DNA of 64,000 bases from Phycisphaerales bacterium (GTDB lineage: Bacteria > Planctomycetota > Phycisphaerae > Tepidisphaerales > Tepidisphaeraceae): positions 1 to 64,000 of the forward strand of contig JADLBV010000007.1 of the NCBI GenBank assembly GCA_020847545.1, in the 5' to 3' direction. The notes under the pieces were generated by a model. The model saw nothing but the letters and a program-made list of their open reading frames with translations. It searched no databases and was not told the origin of the DNA. This document shows positions 1 through 7,979 of the stretch, piece after piece. The position numbers and the translations under genes are program-made. How positions within the stretch are numbered: the stretch's first letter is position 1; every line of letters begins with the position of its first letter.

Positions 1-47
1 ATCCGGCGGCTTGACGGGTTGACCCTGTTCCGATTCCAAAATCACCG

Positions 48-938
48 ATGATATGCTCTTGTTCATACCGCCATCATCAACACCGACGACCGCCAGGTGA
101 AGATGCAGTTGGCGTGGCGCTCACTGAATTTCTGGGGTTCAGTTGCGGGTTGGATTTTGAAACCAAGCTGATGGCCAAGCCGGATGCGCCCAAGTTATTG
201 CGACGGGAGCTGGCTTCCCGGCGGTGGGATCCCCAGCCGATCATCATGTCAGCCATCACCGATGTCTATCAACCGATCGAACACAAGATGCGCATCACCC
301 GCCAGTGTCTGGAGGTGATGGCCGAGTGCGGCCAGCCGGTGGCGACCATGACCAAGAGCGCGCTGGTGCTGCGCGACACGGATTTGTGGTCCAAGCTCGC
401 CAAAATCAACGCCGGGCGGGTCACGGTGACGCTGGTGACGATGGATTCGGAATTGGCGCAAAAACTGGAGCCGCGGGCGTCATCGCCGGCCGCCCGATTG
501 CGGATCATCCGCGAATTGACGGCCGCCGGCGTGCCGGTGACGGTGAATGTCGCCCCGATCATCCCCGGCCTGACCGACAGCGAATTGCCGGGCATTTTGC
601 AGGCAATCTCCGAAGCGGGGGCCAAACAGGCGGCCTGGGTCATGCTTCGGCTGCCGTATCAGCTCAAAGACCTGTTTCTGGACTGGCTCAAACGGTCGGT
701 CCACCCGGATCGGGCGCGCAAGGTTGAATCGCTCATCCGGCAATCCCGCGGCGGAAAACTGTATGAATCATCCTATGCGACCCGTCGTCGCGGGCGGGGG
801 GAACTGGCCGAACAACTCGCACAGACGTTTGATGTGTTCACCCGAAAATATGGCTTGAACCGCGACATTCGCGCGCTGTCGGCCGCCCATTTTTATCGGC
901 CTGAAGTTGGGGGGCAACTGAAGCTGTTTGAGCAATGA
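48..938 (+). CDS. PA0069-type radical SAM protein, N-terminal FeS region missing
   Basis: From about residue 26 the protein follows the PA0069/spore-photoproduct-lyase-like radical SAM family: EFLGFSCGLDFETK, then ITDVYQPIE, VTVNVAPIIPGLTD and RGGKLYESS blocks in family order. The family carries its Cys-x3-Cys-x2-Cys iron-sulfur motif immediately before EFLGFS. Here the first ~25 codons are unrelated (CSCSYRHHQHRR) and an in-frame stop lies at 12-14, so recognisable homology starts near position 123. About 270 residues remain where I would expect roughly 350. Without the cluster ligands it could not do radical SAM chemistry, so it is probably a 5'-truncated remnant, or the product of a rearrangement or assembly join near position 120. 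On the minus strand a frame starting with ATG at 66-64 is open to the window edge (22 codons), compatible with an unrelated divergent gene there. Confidence 0.6.
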   Translation: MICSCSYRHHQHRRPPGEDAVGVALTEFLGFSCGLDFETKLMAKPDAPKLLRRELASRRWDPQPIIMSAITDVYQPIEHKMRITRQCLEVMAECGQPVATMTKSALVLRDTDLWSKLAKINAGRVTVTLVTMDSELAQKLEPRASSPAARLRIIRELTAAGVPVTVNVAPIIPGLTDSELPGILQAISEAGAKQAAWVMLRLPYQLKDLFLDWLKRSVHPDRARKVESLIRQSRGGKLYESSYATRRRGRGELAEQLAQTFDVFTRKYGLNRDIRALSAAHFYRPEVGGQLKLFEQ

Positions 939-951
939 TCGGGCCGTGTGA

Positions 952-1926
952 TCAACTCTGTGGCCGGGCATATAACTGATCCAGCAGTTGATCGGTTTTG
1001 GCCGCTTCGGCAATGGGACAGACCGGGGGGCGGTTCTCCATGATGGCTTGCACAAAATCCTCCACGAGCGGCTGATGGACATTGGGCGCGGAGGGCAGGT
1101 CGAGTTCCTGCGTTTCGCGACCGAGGGTGAGGAGAACTTTGCCGGCGTCGTATGGCCGCCAGGTGAGTTTTCCTTCCGAACCGATGATCTCCATCTCATG
1201 GGTCCATGTTTTGGAACTCCAGCCGAAACAGGCGGTCGCCTGAGCGCCGTCGGGGAAGCCCATCAGGGCGGTGGCGGTGTCTTCGGCGGTGTAGGGCTGG
1301 ACCAGCGTGGCGGTCTGACCGATCAGACGGGTGGGCATGCCCATCAGGCCAATCAGTACGTCGAACATATGCGATCCCATATCGGCGGCCGGTCCGCCGC
1401 CGGATCGGACCGGGTCCACACGCCAGCGTTTGGGATCATCAGCGGCCGGGTTGAACCATGCGATGTAGGCCATGCGGATCAGGACGATTTTTCCCAGCGT
1501 TCCTTCCCGGATCAATCGGCGGGCATGGGCGAAACGGGCGTTGCATCGACGGTAGTAGGCACAACCGACGATCAGGCTTTTGTTTTTTGCGGCCACGATG
1601 ATCTGTTCCGCCTCGGCCGCGGTGCGCGCCAGGGGTTTTTCGATCAGGACATGCTTGTCGGCATTGATCACCGCGATGGCTTCTGAGGCATGAAACTCAA
1701 CGGGGCGGGCGAGATAGACGGCATTGGCGGTGGTTGTTTGCAGCGATTGGGCCAGATCGGAGTGACGTTCATGGGCGTTGAACCGATCGGCCAGAGCATT
1801 CACTCGATCAATGGAGGAGCCACAAATGCCAACGATTTGGCTGTTCGGCGTTGCCGCCAGCGCCTCGGCGACGCGCTTTTGCACGATGTCCCCCGTGCCG
1901 ACCAATAGCCACTTCACATCCGCCAT
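952..1926 (-). CDS. Gfo/Idh/MocA-family NAD(P)-dependent oxidoreductase
   Basis: A 324-residue Gfo/Idh/MocA protein, cytoplasmic. It has an N-terminal Rossmann fold (LLVGTGDIVQKR near residues 6-17), the EKPLA motif near residue 95 that contacts cofactor and substrate, and a GSHMFDVL segment near 180 holding the usual catalytic histidine. The family oxidises or epimerises sugars, inositols and UDP-sugars; the substrate cannot be read here. I chose the ATG at 1926, overlapping the upstream stop as TAATG, over a longer reading that begins inside the upstream gene. It is last in a four-gene operon (ROK regulator, deacetylase, DegT aminotransferase, this gene). A DegT/Gfo-Idh pair is typical of amino-sugar or sugar-nucleotide synthesis, where the oxidoreductase makes the keto-sugar that the aminotransferase aminates. 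Confidence 0.88.
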   Translation of the reverse strand: MADVKWLLVGTGDIVQKRVAEALAATPNSQIVGICGSSIDRVNALADRFNAHERHSDLAQSLQTTTANAVYLARPVEFHASEAIAVINADKHVLIEKPLARTAAEAEQIIVAAKNKSLIVGCAYYRRCNARFAHARRLIREGTLGKIVLIRMAYIAWFNPAADDPKRWRVDPVRSGGGPAADMGSHMFDVLIGLMGMPTRLIGQTATLVQPYTAEDTATALMGFPDGAQATACFGWSSKTWTHEMEIIGSEGKLTWRPYDAGKVLLTLGRETQELDLPSAPNVHQPLVEDFVQAIMENRPPVCPIAEAAKTDQLLDQLYARPQS

Positions 1927-3083
1927 TATTTGGACTCCAACAGGCTTTGTTTGAGTGCCCACGCGATGTATTGCAAATCTTCATCGCTGGTAAGCGGAAA
2001 GATCGGCAGGGAGATCACCTGTTCACTGGCTTGTTCGGCAATGGGACAGTCGGCGCGGTCGTAATCCAGTTCACTGAAGGCATCCCAGGTCCAGACGGCC
2101 GGATAGTGCAGGCTGGTGGCGACGCCATGTCGATTCTTCAGATGATCGCGAAAGGCATCGCGTGACAGTTTTGTCCTGTCGGTGTTGAGTCGCACGACAT
2201 ACAGGTGGGCACCGTGTCCCTCGCTGTCATAACCGGCCGGCAGGATCAATTCATCCACACCCTCCAGAAGCTGGGACATGACGCGGGATTTTTGTCGCTT
2301 GAGGGCATTGACGCGGTCGGCTTTGGCGAGCTGCGTCAGCCCGACCGCCAATTGCGGCTTGGTCATTCGATAATTAAAGCCAATCGATGCGACGCGAAGT
2401 TGTTTTCCGTAGACATATCCAAACGTCTTTTTCTGTCTGGCCCGTTCAAGAAATTCCTGATCGTCACTGGTGATCGCACCCCCTTCGCCGAGTGTGGTCA
2501 TGTTTTTGTTGGATTGAAAGCTGTAGCAGCTTGCTTTGCCCGCGCCGCCAATGCCGCGGCTTTTGTATTTTGTGCCGACGGCGTGGGCGGCATCATAGAT
2601 GATGGGGATGCCGCTTTCGCGGGTGATGACGTCAAAGGCATCAATGTCGGCCGGATGGCCAGCGAAATGGACGGGAATGATGGCCTTGGTTCGTTTGGTG
2701 ATTTTCCGTCGAACGGCCTGTGGGTCGAGGCACAGTGTTTTGGGATCGATATCCGCAAAAACGACCTTCGCCCCCTGGGCGACGGCGCAGGTGGCGGTGC
2801 AGACAAAGGTTAAGGGCGTGGTGATGACCTCATCGCCCGGCTTTATGCCCAGAACCATCATGCAGACGTCCAGTGCCGTGCCGCAGGAGTTGATGGAGAC
2901 CGCGCCGTGCGATCCCTCGTGGGCCGCGAAGGCCTTCTGGAAATCGGCCTCCTCCGGCAGTGGGAAAAATGAGCCGTTTTCAGCGGTGGCGGCGGATATC
3001 ACCCTCATCGCCGCTTCCACATCATCCTGCTCAAACAGGCCGCCCAATGCGGCAAAGGGAATGGTGCGGGGGGAGATTGTCAT
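1926..3083 (-). CDS. DegT/DnrJ/EryC1/StrS-family PLP aminotransferase
   Basis: A 385-residue PLP-dependent sugar aminotransferase fold. Visible are SINSCGTALDV (phosphate-binding area), a PVHFAGHPADID segment, DAAHAVG with the aspartate that pairs with the PLP nitrogen (near residue 170), and SFQSNKNMTTLGEGG with the Schiff-base lysine (near 196). Members aminate keto-sugars on nucleotide carriers or, less often, act as dehydratases. The start at 3083 is preceded by AGGAAG at good spacing, and the gene begins 5 bp after the deacetylase stop, so the two are translated together. A longer frame upstream has no ribosome-binding site and runs into the neighbour. The context suggests synthesis or turnover of an amino-sugar under ROK control. 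Confidence 0.9.
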   Translation of the reverse strand: MTISPRTIPFAALGGLFEQDDVEAAMRVISAATAENGSFFPLPEEADFQKAFAAHEGSHGAVSINSCGTALDVCMMVLGIKPGDEVITTPLTFVCTATCAVAQGAKVVFADIDPKTLCLDPQAVRRKITKRTKAIIPVHFAGHPADIDAFDVITRESGIPIIYDAAHAVGTKYKSRGIGGAGKASCYSFQSNKNMTTLGEGGAITSDDQEFLERARQKKTFGYVYGKQLRVASIGFNYRMTKPQLAVGLTQLAKADRVNALKRQKSRVMSQLLEGVDELILPAGYDSEGHGAHLYVVRLNTDRTKLSRDAFRDHLKNRHGVATSLHYPAVWTWDAFSELDYDRADCPIAEQASEQVISLPIFPLTSDEDLQYIAWALKQSLLESK

Positions 3084-3087
3084 ATTG

Positions 3088-4002
3088 TTACTTCCTTTCA
3101 TACCCTTTGCGATCCAACTCCAGATTTTTTTGTTTTGATCCCGGCGGCACGGCATTTCGATATGCAGTCGCCAGATCAACCACCGTCACCGGTTTCAGTT
3201 CCAACTGATGCTCCTGGGCAAGTCGCTGCACATGAGCGATGATCCCTTCCAATGTCTGGAAGCGGAAATTATTCGGGTCGGAATAGTCAAATGTGTTATG
3301 CGTGGTGGCGCGGATGGATTTGATCGGAGTGTGATCCGCCAGTTGCCGTCGGATCGATTTGAGGATTGTGTAATAATGATTTTTGGCATCCACCAGTTCA
3401 ACGCGTAAATCCTGCGGATGCGCTCCGCCCCACATGCGGGAATCCGGGTCCACCGTTACGGGCGTTTCCACAAAATCCATATCCCCCTCCAACACGCGGT
3501 TGTGCCGATGGGCGTAGTGCGGGTCGAGAGGCGCGCCAGCGTGGATCGAGACACATTGTGGGAGTATGCGACCGGGCATGCTGTTGGAACCCTGGCGATA
3601 ACCCAGCGATTCCAGCACCCCATAAGTGTGGTCGTTTGTCGAAACGTAACCGATACAGATGCTGGTTGGACGATACCCCATCACCTGGGCGAAACGGTCG
3701 GTCGCCTCGGCCAAAATCCTGTATTGCTCATCCGGGCCGTAGATTCCCAGAAATTCCTCATAACCCTGGGTGGCAGGATGAACATGCACGCCCACCTCGT
3801 GTCCGCGCTGTTTCAGGTCGCGATACAGATCGGCATGAGCCTCAATGTCCGGCGGGATGACATAGAACGTACCCGGCAGGCCGTGGGATTCCAGGCATTG
3901 GGCGAACCCCGCCGAAGCACGGCGTCCAAGGTCGGGATCGTTCACCGACGCCTGCATCGATTCGCAGTCAATCTGGAGCGTGAAATACAATGGTGATTTC
4001 AT
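3088..4002 (-). CDS. polysaccharide deacetylase (NodB-like) family protein
   Basis: A 304-residue protein with the NodB-type carbohydrate esterase core: FTLQIDCES near residue 8 supplies the aspartate motif and HEVGVHVHP near residue 69 supplies the two metal-binding histidines. GTFYVIPPDIE lies between them as in CE4 enzymes. There is no signal peptide, so it should act in the cytoplasm on a soluble sugar derivative rather than on peptidoglycan or extracellular chitin. Its ATG overlaps the ROK regulator stop as ATGA, and the aminotransferase follows 5 bp after its end. Family members remove N- or O-acetyl groups; in this operon an amino-sugar or glycan fragment is a reasonable guess. Confidence 0.82.
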   Translation of the reverse strand: MKSPLYFTLQIDCESMQASVNDPDLGRRASAGFAQCLESHGLPGTFYVIPPDIEAHADLYRDLKQRGHEVGVHVHPATQGYEEFLGIYGPDEQYRILAEATDRFAQVMGYRPTSICIGYVSTNDHTYGVLESLGYRQGSNSMPGRILPQCVSIHAGAPLDPHYAHRHNRVLEGDMDFVETPVTVDPDSRMWGGAHPQDLRVELVDAKNHYYTILKSIRRQLADHTPIKSIRATTHNTFDYSDPNNFRFQTLEGIIAHVQRLAQEHQLELKPVTVVDLATAYRNAVPPGSKQKNLELDRKGYERK

Positions 4003-5237
4003 ACATTCTCTTGGGATCGTGTATACAAAAGTTCATGAGGCGAGTCGGAGAGTCGAACATTCTGGACGCCCCATCGCCGCGAGTAAAAGAAGCCACACGC
4101 CAGGGCGACCAGTTCATCTTCGAGTGTCGCTCGAGCCGGAACGATGACGGACCGGCGGCGGGCGGCGTGGAGAATCCATCGTTGGGATCGCCGTACCACT
4201 TCTTCGATCCACTGCGGTTTGTCCGCCAGCACATAGCCGCTGATGGCGACGTGGTCCGGGTCCATCAGATTGATGACCAGCCCCATCGCCCATCCCAATC
4301 GTTCAAAAACATCCTCCATCATCGCGCGGGCATAACTGTCACCGGCCAGCCATGCTTGATGGATTGCATCAATGCCAAGGCGCGGTGATGTATCAACCAG
4401 TTCCATCTGGCGCAAACTGGAACTGACAGAATGACGCAGATCGTCGATGACGCGGCCGCAGATGGCCGGGCCGCTGCAGTAGACTTCAAGGCAGCCACGC
4501 CGGCCGCAGCCGCACAGCGGACCACCAGCGGCTTGAACGACGTGGCCGATCTCTCCACCCAGCCCATGACTGCCGGGATGCAACGCCCCGGCCACCATGC
4601 CGTGGGCGCTGACACCATCGGCGACGTTGAATCGCACCAGCGACTGCGGCGGCGGGCCGGGTATTGCCTGATATTCGGCCGTCAAACCGCTCATCGGGAT
4701 CAGCCGTACGGGCAATCCCAAAGCCTCGGAAAATTGTCCTTCCATTTGCTCATCGGCCCATGGGAGAACACTGCTGGTGAGCATCCGACCTTCCAGCGGC
4801 ACGGCATTGACCGACAAACCCATTCCCGGCAAGTCTGTTCGATTCATGCCGGTCGATTCGAGCAGGTTTTCAAGCTGTTGCGTAATTAATTCCCGCGCCT
4901 GTTCGGCCGACTCCACCCGCAGAACCCGACGCGTGTCGCGGGTGAGCAATCGAAGATCCGAATCCACGATGGCCCCGGTCAACTGTGTCCCATCAAACAG
5001 ACACACCGCCACAGGGCGGTCAATGCGTAGGATGAATGTTGCAGCGGGTCGTCCGCGTCCGCGTTCATCATTGCCATTAAACTCGCGGCGAACGCATCCC
5101 TCCTTCAGTAATCGCGACAGGATGCCCGTGACGGTGGAGGGGGAGATTTTCAATAGCTGAGCCACTTCCCGCACATTGGTCCGTAGACGCGACAACAAAA
5201 CATCGAACACGGCGGAGTTGGAGATGTTCTCGGTCAT
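3999..5237 (-). CDS. ROK-family transcriptional regulator (NagC/XylR type)
   Basis: 412 residues: an N-terminal winged helix-turn-helix (residues ~10-65, NVREVAQLLKISPSTVTGILSRLL) followed by a ROK sugar-kinase-like domain. The ROK zinc motif is intact at CGCGRRGCLEVYCSG (near residue 250), with the GLGGEIGHV segment just before it. Such proteins are usually repressors released by a sugar or sugar phosphate. It is the first gene of the operon that continues with the deacetylase, aminotransferase and oxidoreductase, joined by an ATGA overlap. It is divergent from the beta-propeller gene at 5394 across an AT-rich 156-bp region that contains a perfect 12-bp palindrome, so it may control both directions. 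Confidence 0.9.
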   Translation of the reverse strand: MTENISNSAVFDVLLSRLRTNVREVAQLLKISPSTVTGILSRLLKEGCVRREFNGNDERGRGRPAATFILRIDRPVAVCLFDGTQLTGAIVDSDLRLLTRDTRRVLRVESAEQARELITQQLENLLESTGMNRTDLPGMGLSVNAVPLEGRMLTSSVLPWADEQMEGQFSEALGLPVRLIPMSGLTAEYQAIPGPPPQSLVRFNVADGVSAHGMVAGALHPGSHGLGGEIGHVVQAAGGPLCGCGRRGCLEVYCSGPAICGRVIDDLRHSVSSSLRQMELVDTSPRLGIDAIHQAWLAGDSYARAMMEDVFERLGWAMGLVINLMDPDHVAISGYVLADKPQWIEEVVRRSQRWILHAARRRSVIVPARATLEDELVALACGFFYSRRWGVQNVRLSDSPHELLYTRSQENV

Positions 5238-5393
5238 TCTTGCGGTCTTTCTCTATTCATTCATTTTATTGAGGCGAAGAACTCTGTCAAGATAATATTA
5301 TCCGATTTAGCGATTATTAAGATATGTTATTGTATAGTTTGTCTGATTATGATATAAATCATCTGGTAAATATAGGTTTATTTCGGTATTATA
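5238..5393. promoter_or_regulatory. AT-rich divergent promoter region with palindrome GATAATATTATC
   Basis: This intergenic region is markedly AT-rich against GC-rich neighbours. It holds a perfect 12-nt palindrome GATAATATTATC at 5291-5302 and a looser inverted repeat GATT...AATC at 5345-5360. The first is well placed as an operator for the adjacent ROK regulator. Positions 5363-5374 read CTGGTAAATATA, the same 12 bases as the left part of the LacI operator region at 25911-25922. No single best -35/-10 pair stands out. Confidence 0.45.
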
Positions 5394-6545
5394 ATGAATA
5401 TACGACCATTAAAGCTGTTTGATGAATCTTTCGGAAACCAGTGGCATGATGAGGTTGAAGGGCGCTGGTTATATGAGGATTTTAAGGCCAATGCTCGATG
5501 GCGGAAGCATTGGATCAGTTTTGACTGTGCCGCTTACAACCCGGCCGACGATCGGGTTTATCTGGGAATCACCAGTTTCGATGCTGATATTTTCAAAGCA
5601 TATGATCGTAAGTCCGGTCAATTTGTGGACTTGGGTTATTCCCGCATAGCAGATCCGTTTGATGCCAAATTTCATCGCGCCTTGGAATTGGGGGATGATG
5701 GCTGTCTGTATGCGGCCGTCGCGCTGCTGCATGATTGCGACCGATACAACGAAGCGCCGGGCGGCGCGATCATAAAATATGATCCGCGCAATGGTGACAT
5801 CACCAAGGTGGCCACGCCGTTGCCGCATGTTTACATCCAATCCATCGCGTTGGATTGGGGGCGACGGATGATTTATTGCATGTGCTTCGCTCCGGAAAAA
5901 CTGGCCGGTTTTAATTTGCGCACGGGCGAAGTGATTGATTATGGCCTGTTTGGCACAGGCATCGGCGGCATGGCACAGGGGGAAAACCTCTGTCTCGATG
6001 ATCGCGGCCGGGCGTGGTGCGGCTGGCAGTTGACCCGCGCATGGCAAAGTGCCCCAAGTGCCGATGGCCACCGGTTGTGCTGTATTGACCCCGATCTGGG
6101 CCGTATTCTCTTTTTTCAAAACGGCCTGCCTCGTCCGGATGGAGGTTACGGAACCGTAAAAGTTGAAGGGTTGTTTAATCTGGGGGATGGCCACCTCCAT
6201 GCCAGCGGCGGCAACGGCTCGATATACCGGATCAACATTGAAACAGGCACAAGCCAATATCTGTTCACCCCCATCACCGACCGACGCAGCCGACTAACCT
6301 CATTGGCACTGGGACCGGATGGATGCGCTTATGGCGTGACCGGGCGCGATGGACATTGCCAACTGCTGCGGTTCGATTTCAATAACAATCGATATGATCT
6401 GTTGGGGCGCGTGGGTGAGGCCGGCGGTGAGGGTTGTTTTCAGGTGCATCATGTTGTCTTCGCGGCAGATGGCACATTGTATGCCTGTGAAAACGATGTG
6501 CCGCACCGCAGCGCCTATCTGTGGGAAATCACGGACATTTTTTAA
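5394..6545 (+). CDS. beta-propeller protein of unknown function
   Basis: 383 residues without a signal peptide or membrane segment. Short repeated units such as DDRVYLGITS, DDGCLYAAVAL, GRRMIYCMCF, DDRGRAWCGW, GDGHLHASGG, PDGCAYGVTG and ADGTLYACEN, each followed by a strand ending in Y/F-D, indicate a six- to eight-bladed propeller of the NHL/SMP-30 type. I cannot assign a family with a known reaction. Histidines and aspartates cluster in the HRALELGDDG and QVHHVVFAADG segments, so a metal site or polysaccharide-lyase-like activity is possible but unproven. It is divergent from the ROK regulator, and the next gene begins 8 bp after its stop, so the two are probably co-transcribed. Confidence 0.6.
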   Translation: MNIRPLKLFDESFGNQWHDEVEGRWLYEDFKANARWRKHWISFDCAAYNPADDRVYLGITSFDADIFKAYDRKSGQFVDLGYSRIADPFDAKFHRALELGDDGCLYAAVALLHDCDRYNEAPGGAIIKYDPRNGDITKVATPLPHVYIQSIALDWGRRMIYCMCFAPEKLAGFNLRTGEVIDYGLFGTGIGGMAQGENLCLDDRGRAWCGWQLTRAWQSAPSADGHRLCCIDPDLGRILFFQNGLPRPDGGYGTVKVEGLFNLGDGHLHASGGNGSIYRINIETGTSQYLFTPITDRRSRLTSLALGPDGCAYGVTGRDGHCQLLRFDFNNNRYDLLGRVGEAGGEGCFQVHHVVFAADGTLYACENDVPHRSAYLWEITDIF

Positions 6546-6553
6546 TCAACACC

Positions 6554-7840
6554 ATGACATTCGCGCCCAGGCCTCAAAACGATTTTCTGCTATTCATGCG
6601 GATGTATTACGACCGCTGTCGGGCGTTGTTGCCTCAAATTGCGGCGATCGCCGCGAAATGGACGTTTGAGGACCTGATCCCGGGGCTGAGCGATTTTGAT
6701 GTGCGGCTGATTTTTTCCGACCCGATGGATGTGCGCCAATGGATCATCGCCTCCGAAGCCGTCGGCCGCGTTCATACGGAAATGTGCCGTGAATTTCCCG
6801 AATGGGCTCGCAATCTGGAACATCTGCCCGGCGTCAATTTGACGGTCGATGAGATTCGCAATCCCCTTTTTTTCTACCCCGAATTTCAACAATGGACTTT
6901 TTATGACGGTAAGCCGGAAATCATCGCAAAGATCCAGGGTGCATTGCGGCAGATAAGCTGGTCTTCGCGTGATGAGCTGTATCATCTGAAAAAATTCGCC
7001 GCGTTCTGCGGCCCATACAATCGCGAAATCGACCAGCCCATCAATCTCGGTCGGTTTGAGGGCAAATATCCGCTGCACAGCCGGTATATGCACTATTTCG
7101 CGCCTCCCGTGCAGGCCGTCATGTCGCTGCTCCACCGCCGCAACATCCCGGGCAAACTGGAGGCGCTGCGCATGGCCAGACTACAGCTGCCCAATCCACA
7201 TGTCATTGATTGCCTTTTTGAAACGCTGGAACGCCACTACGAAGTACCCCAGGATTATCAGGAGCCGAGGTTGAGCCAACTGGAACGCGAATTGGAGGCG
7301 TATCTTCAAGACGCATGGGCAGCGCTGGAGGGGCATGTGACGCTCGTGAAGCATGATGCGGGGAATGGTTGTGGCGAGATCCGAAAGAAGGTGACGGCGG
7401 TGAAGGGCGAACCCATACCGGCGTTTTTTGAATGCGCCAAGTTCGGCCGGTTATTGAAAGGGAGGTTGCAGTTTTACGCCCAGACCATTCCACATTTCGA
7501 CAGCGCATGGCTGATTCGCAACGAACTGGGACGGGCCGCCGCCAATTTTTATCACAAGCCGCTGTCCATCTATGGGCAGGTTCGCTATGGCGGCCAGTGG
7601 TCCGCCGCTCAGGTACTGGAGCGCCTTCGTGGAAAAACACTAACAGATATGGAATGCCGCGATGTGATGGCATTCGCTCATCTGGCCGCTCAACCCATCC
7701 CAGTGGGAGAGGAGCGGAAACGCTCGCAACAAGCAGCCGATGGATACGATAGCGTCCTGACCTGCCTGGAGAAGCTGGGACAGGATTTACTTCAATGTTT
7801 ATCTCCGGAAAATGTAGGTCGGAATACCGGTTTCTCGTAA
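6554..7840 (+). CDS. nucleotidyltransferase-fold protein with GLSDFDVRLIF motif
   Basis: 428 residues, cytoplasmic by appearance. Near residue 38 it reads GLSDFDVRLIF: the G-S-D-x-D pattern on a beta strand that is the metal-binding core of pol-beta-type nucleotidyltransferases. A third carboxylate could come from DEIRNPLF (near residue 98). The rest is mainly helical (KLEALRMARLQLPN, LERELEAYLQDAWAALEGHV), as in nucleotidyltransferases fused to HEPN- or PAP-like helical domains. I do not recognise the family. The ATG at 6554 was preferred to an in-frame GTG at 6521 that lies inside the propeller gene. Pairing with a propeller gene and a divergent ROK regulator suggests a sugar-linked role, but neither nucleotide nor acceptor can be read from the sequence. 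Confidence 0.55.
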   Translation: MTFAPRPQNDFLLFMRMYYDRCRALLPQIAAIAAKWTFEDLIPGLSDFDVRLIFSDPMDVRQWIIASEAVGRVHTEMCREFPEWARNLEHLPGVNLTVDEIRNPLFFYPEFQQWTFYDGKPEIIAKIQGALRQISWSSRDELYHLKKFAAFCGPYNREIDQPINLGRFEGKYPLHSRYMHYFAPPVQAVMSLLHRRNIPGKLEALRMARLQLPNPHVIDCLFETLERHYEVPQDYQEPRLSQLERELEAYLQDAWAALEGHVTLVKHDAGNGCGEIRKKVTAVKGEPIPAFFECAKFGRLLKGRLQFYAQTIPHFDSAWLIRNELGRAAANFYHKPLSIYGQVRYGGQWSAAQVLERLRGKTLTDMECRDVMAFAHLAAQPIPVGEERKRSQQAADGYDSVLTCLEKLGQDLLQCLSPENVGRNTGFS

Positions 7841-7979
7841 TCAGATACTGGTAACCGTGAATTGTATCGACTCCGATCTTGCGAAAAACAGAATTCGGTT
7901 GATTTATGCACACGAGGCAAGCCACCCTCCTGTTCGTCGAAACGCATGGCCTCATGCAGCGGGGTGTTCAGACATTCGG

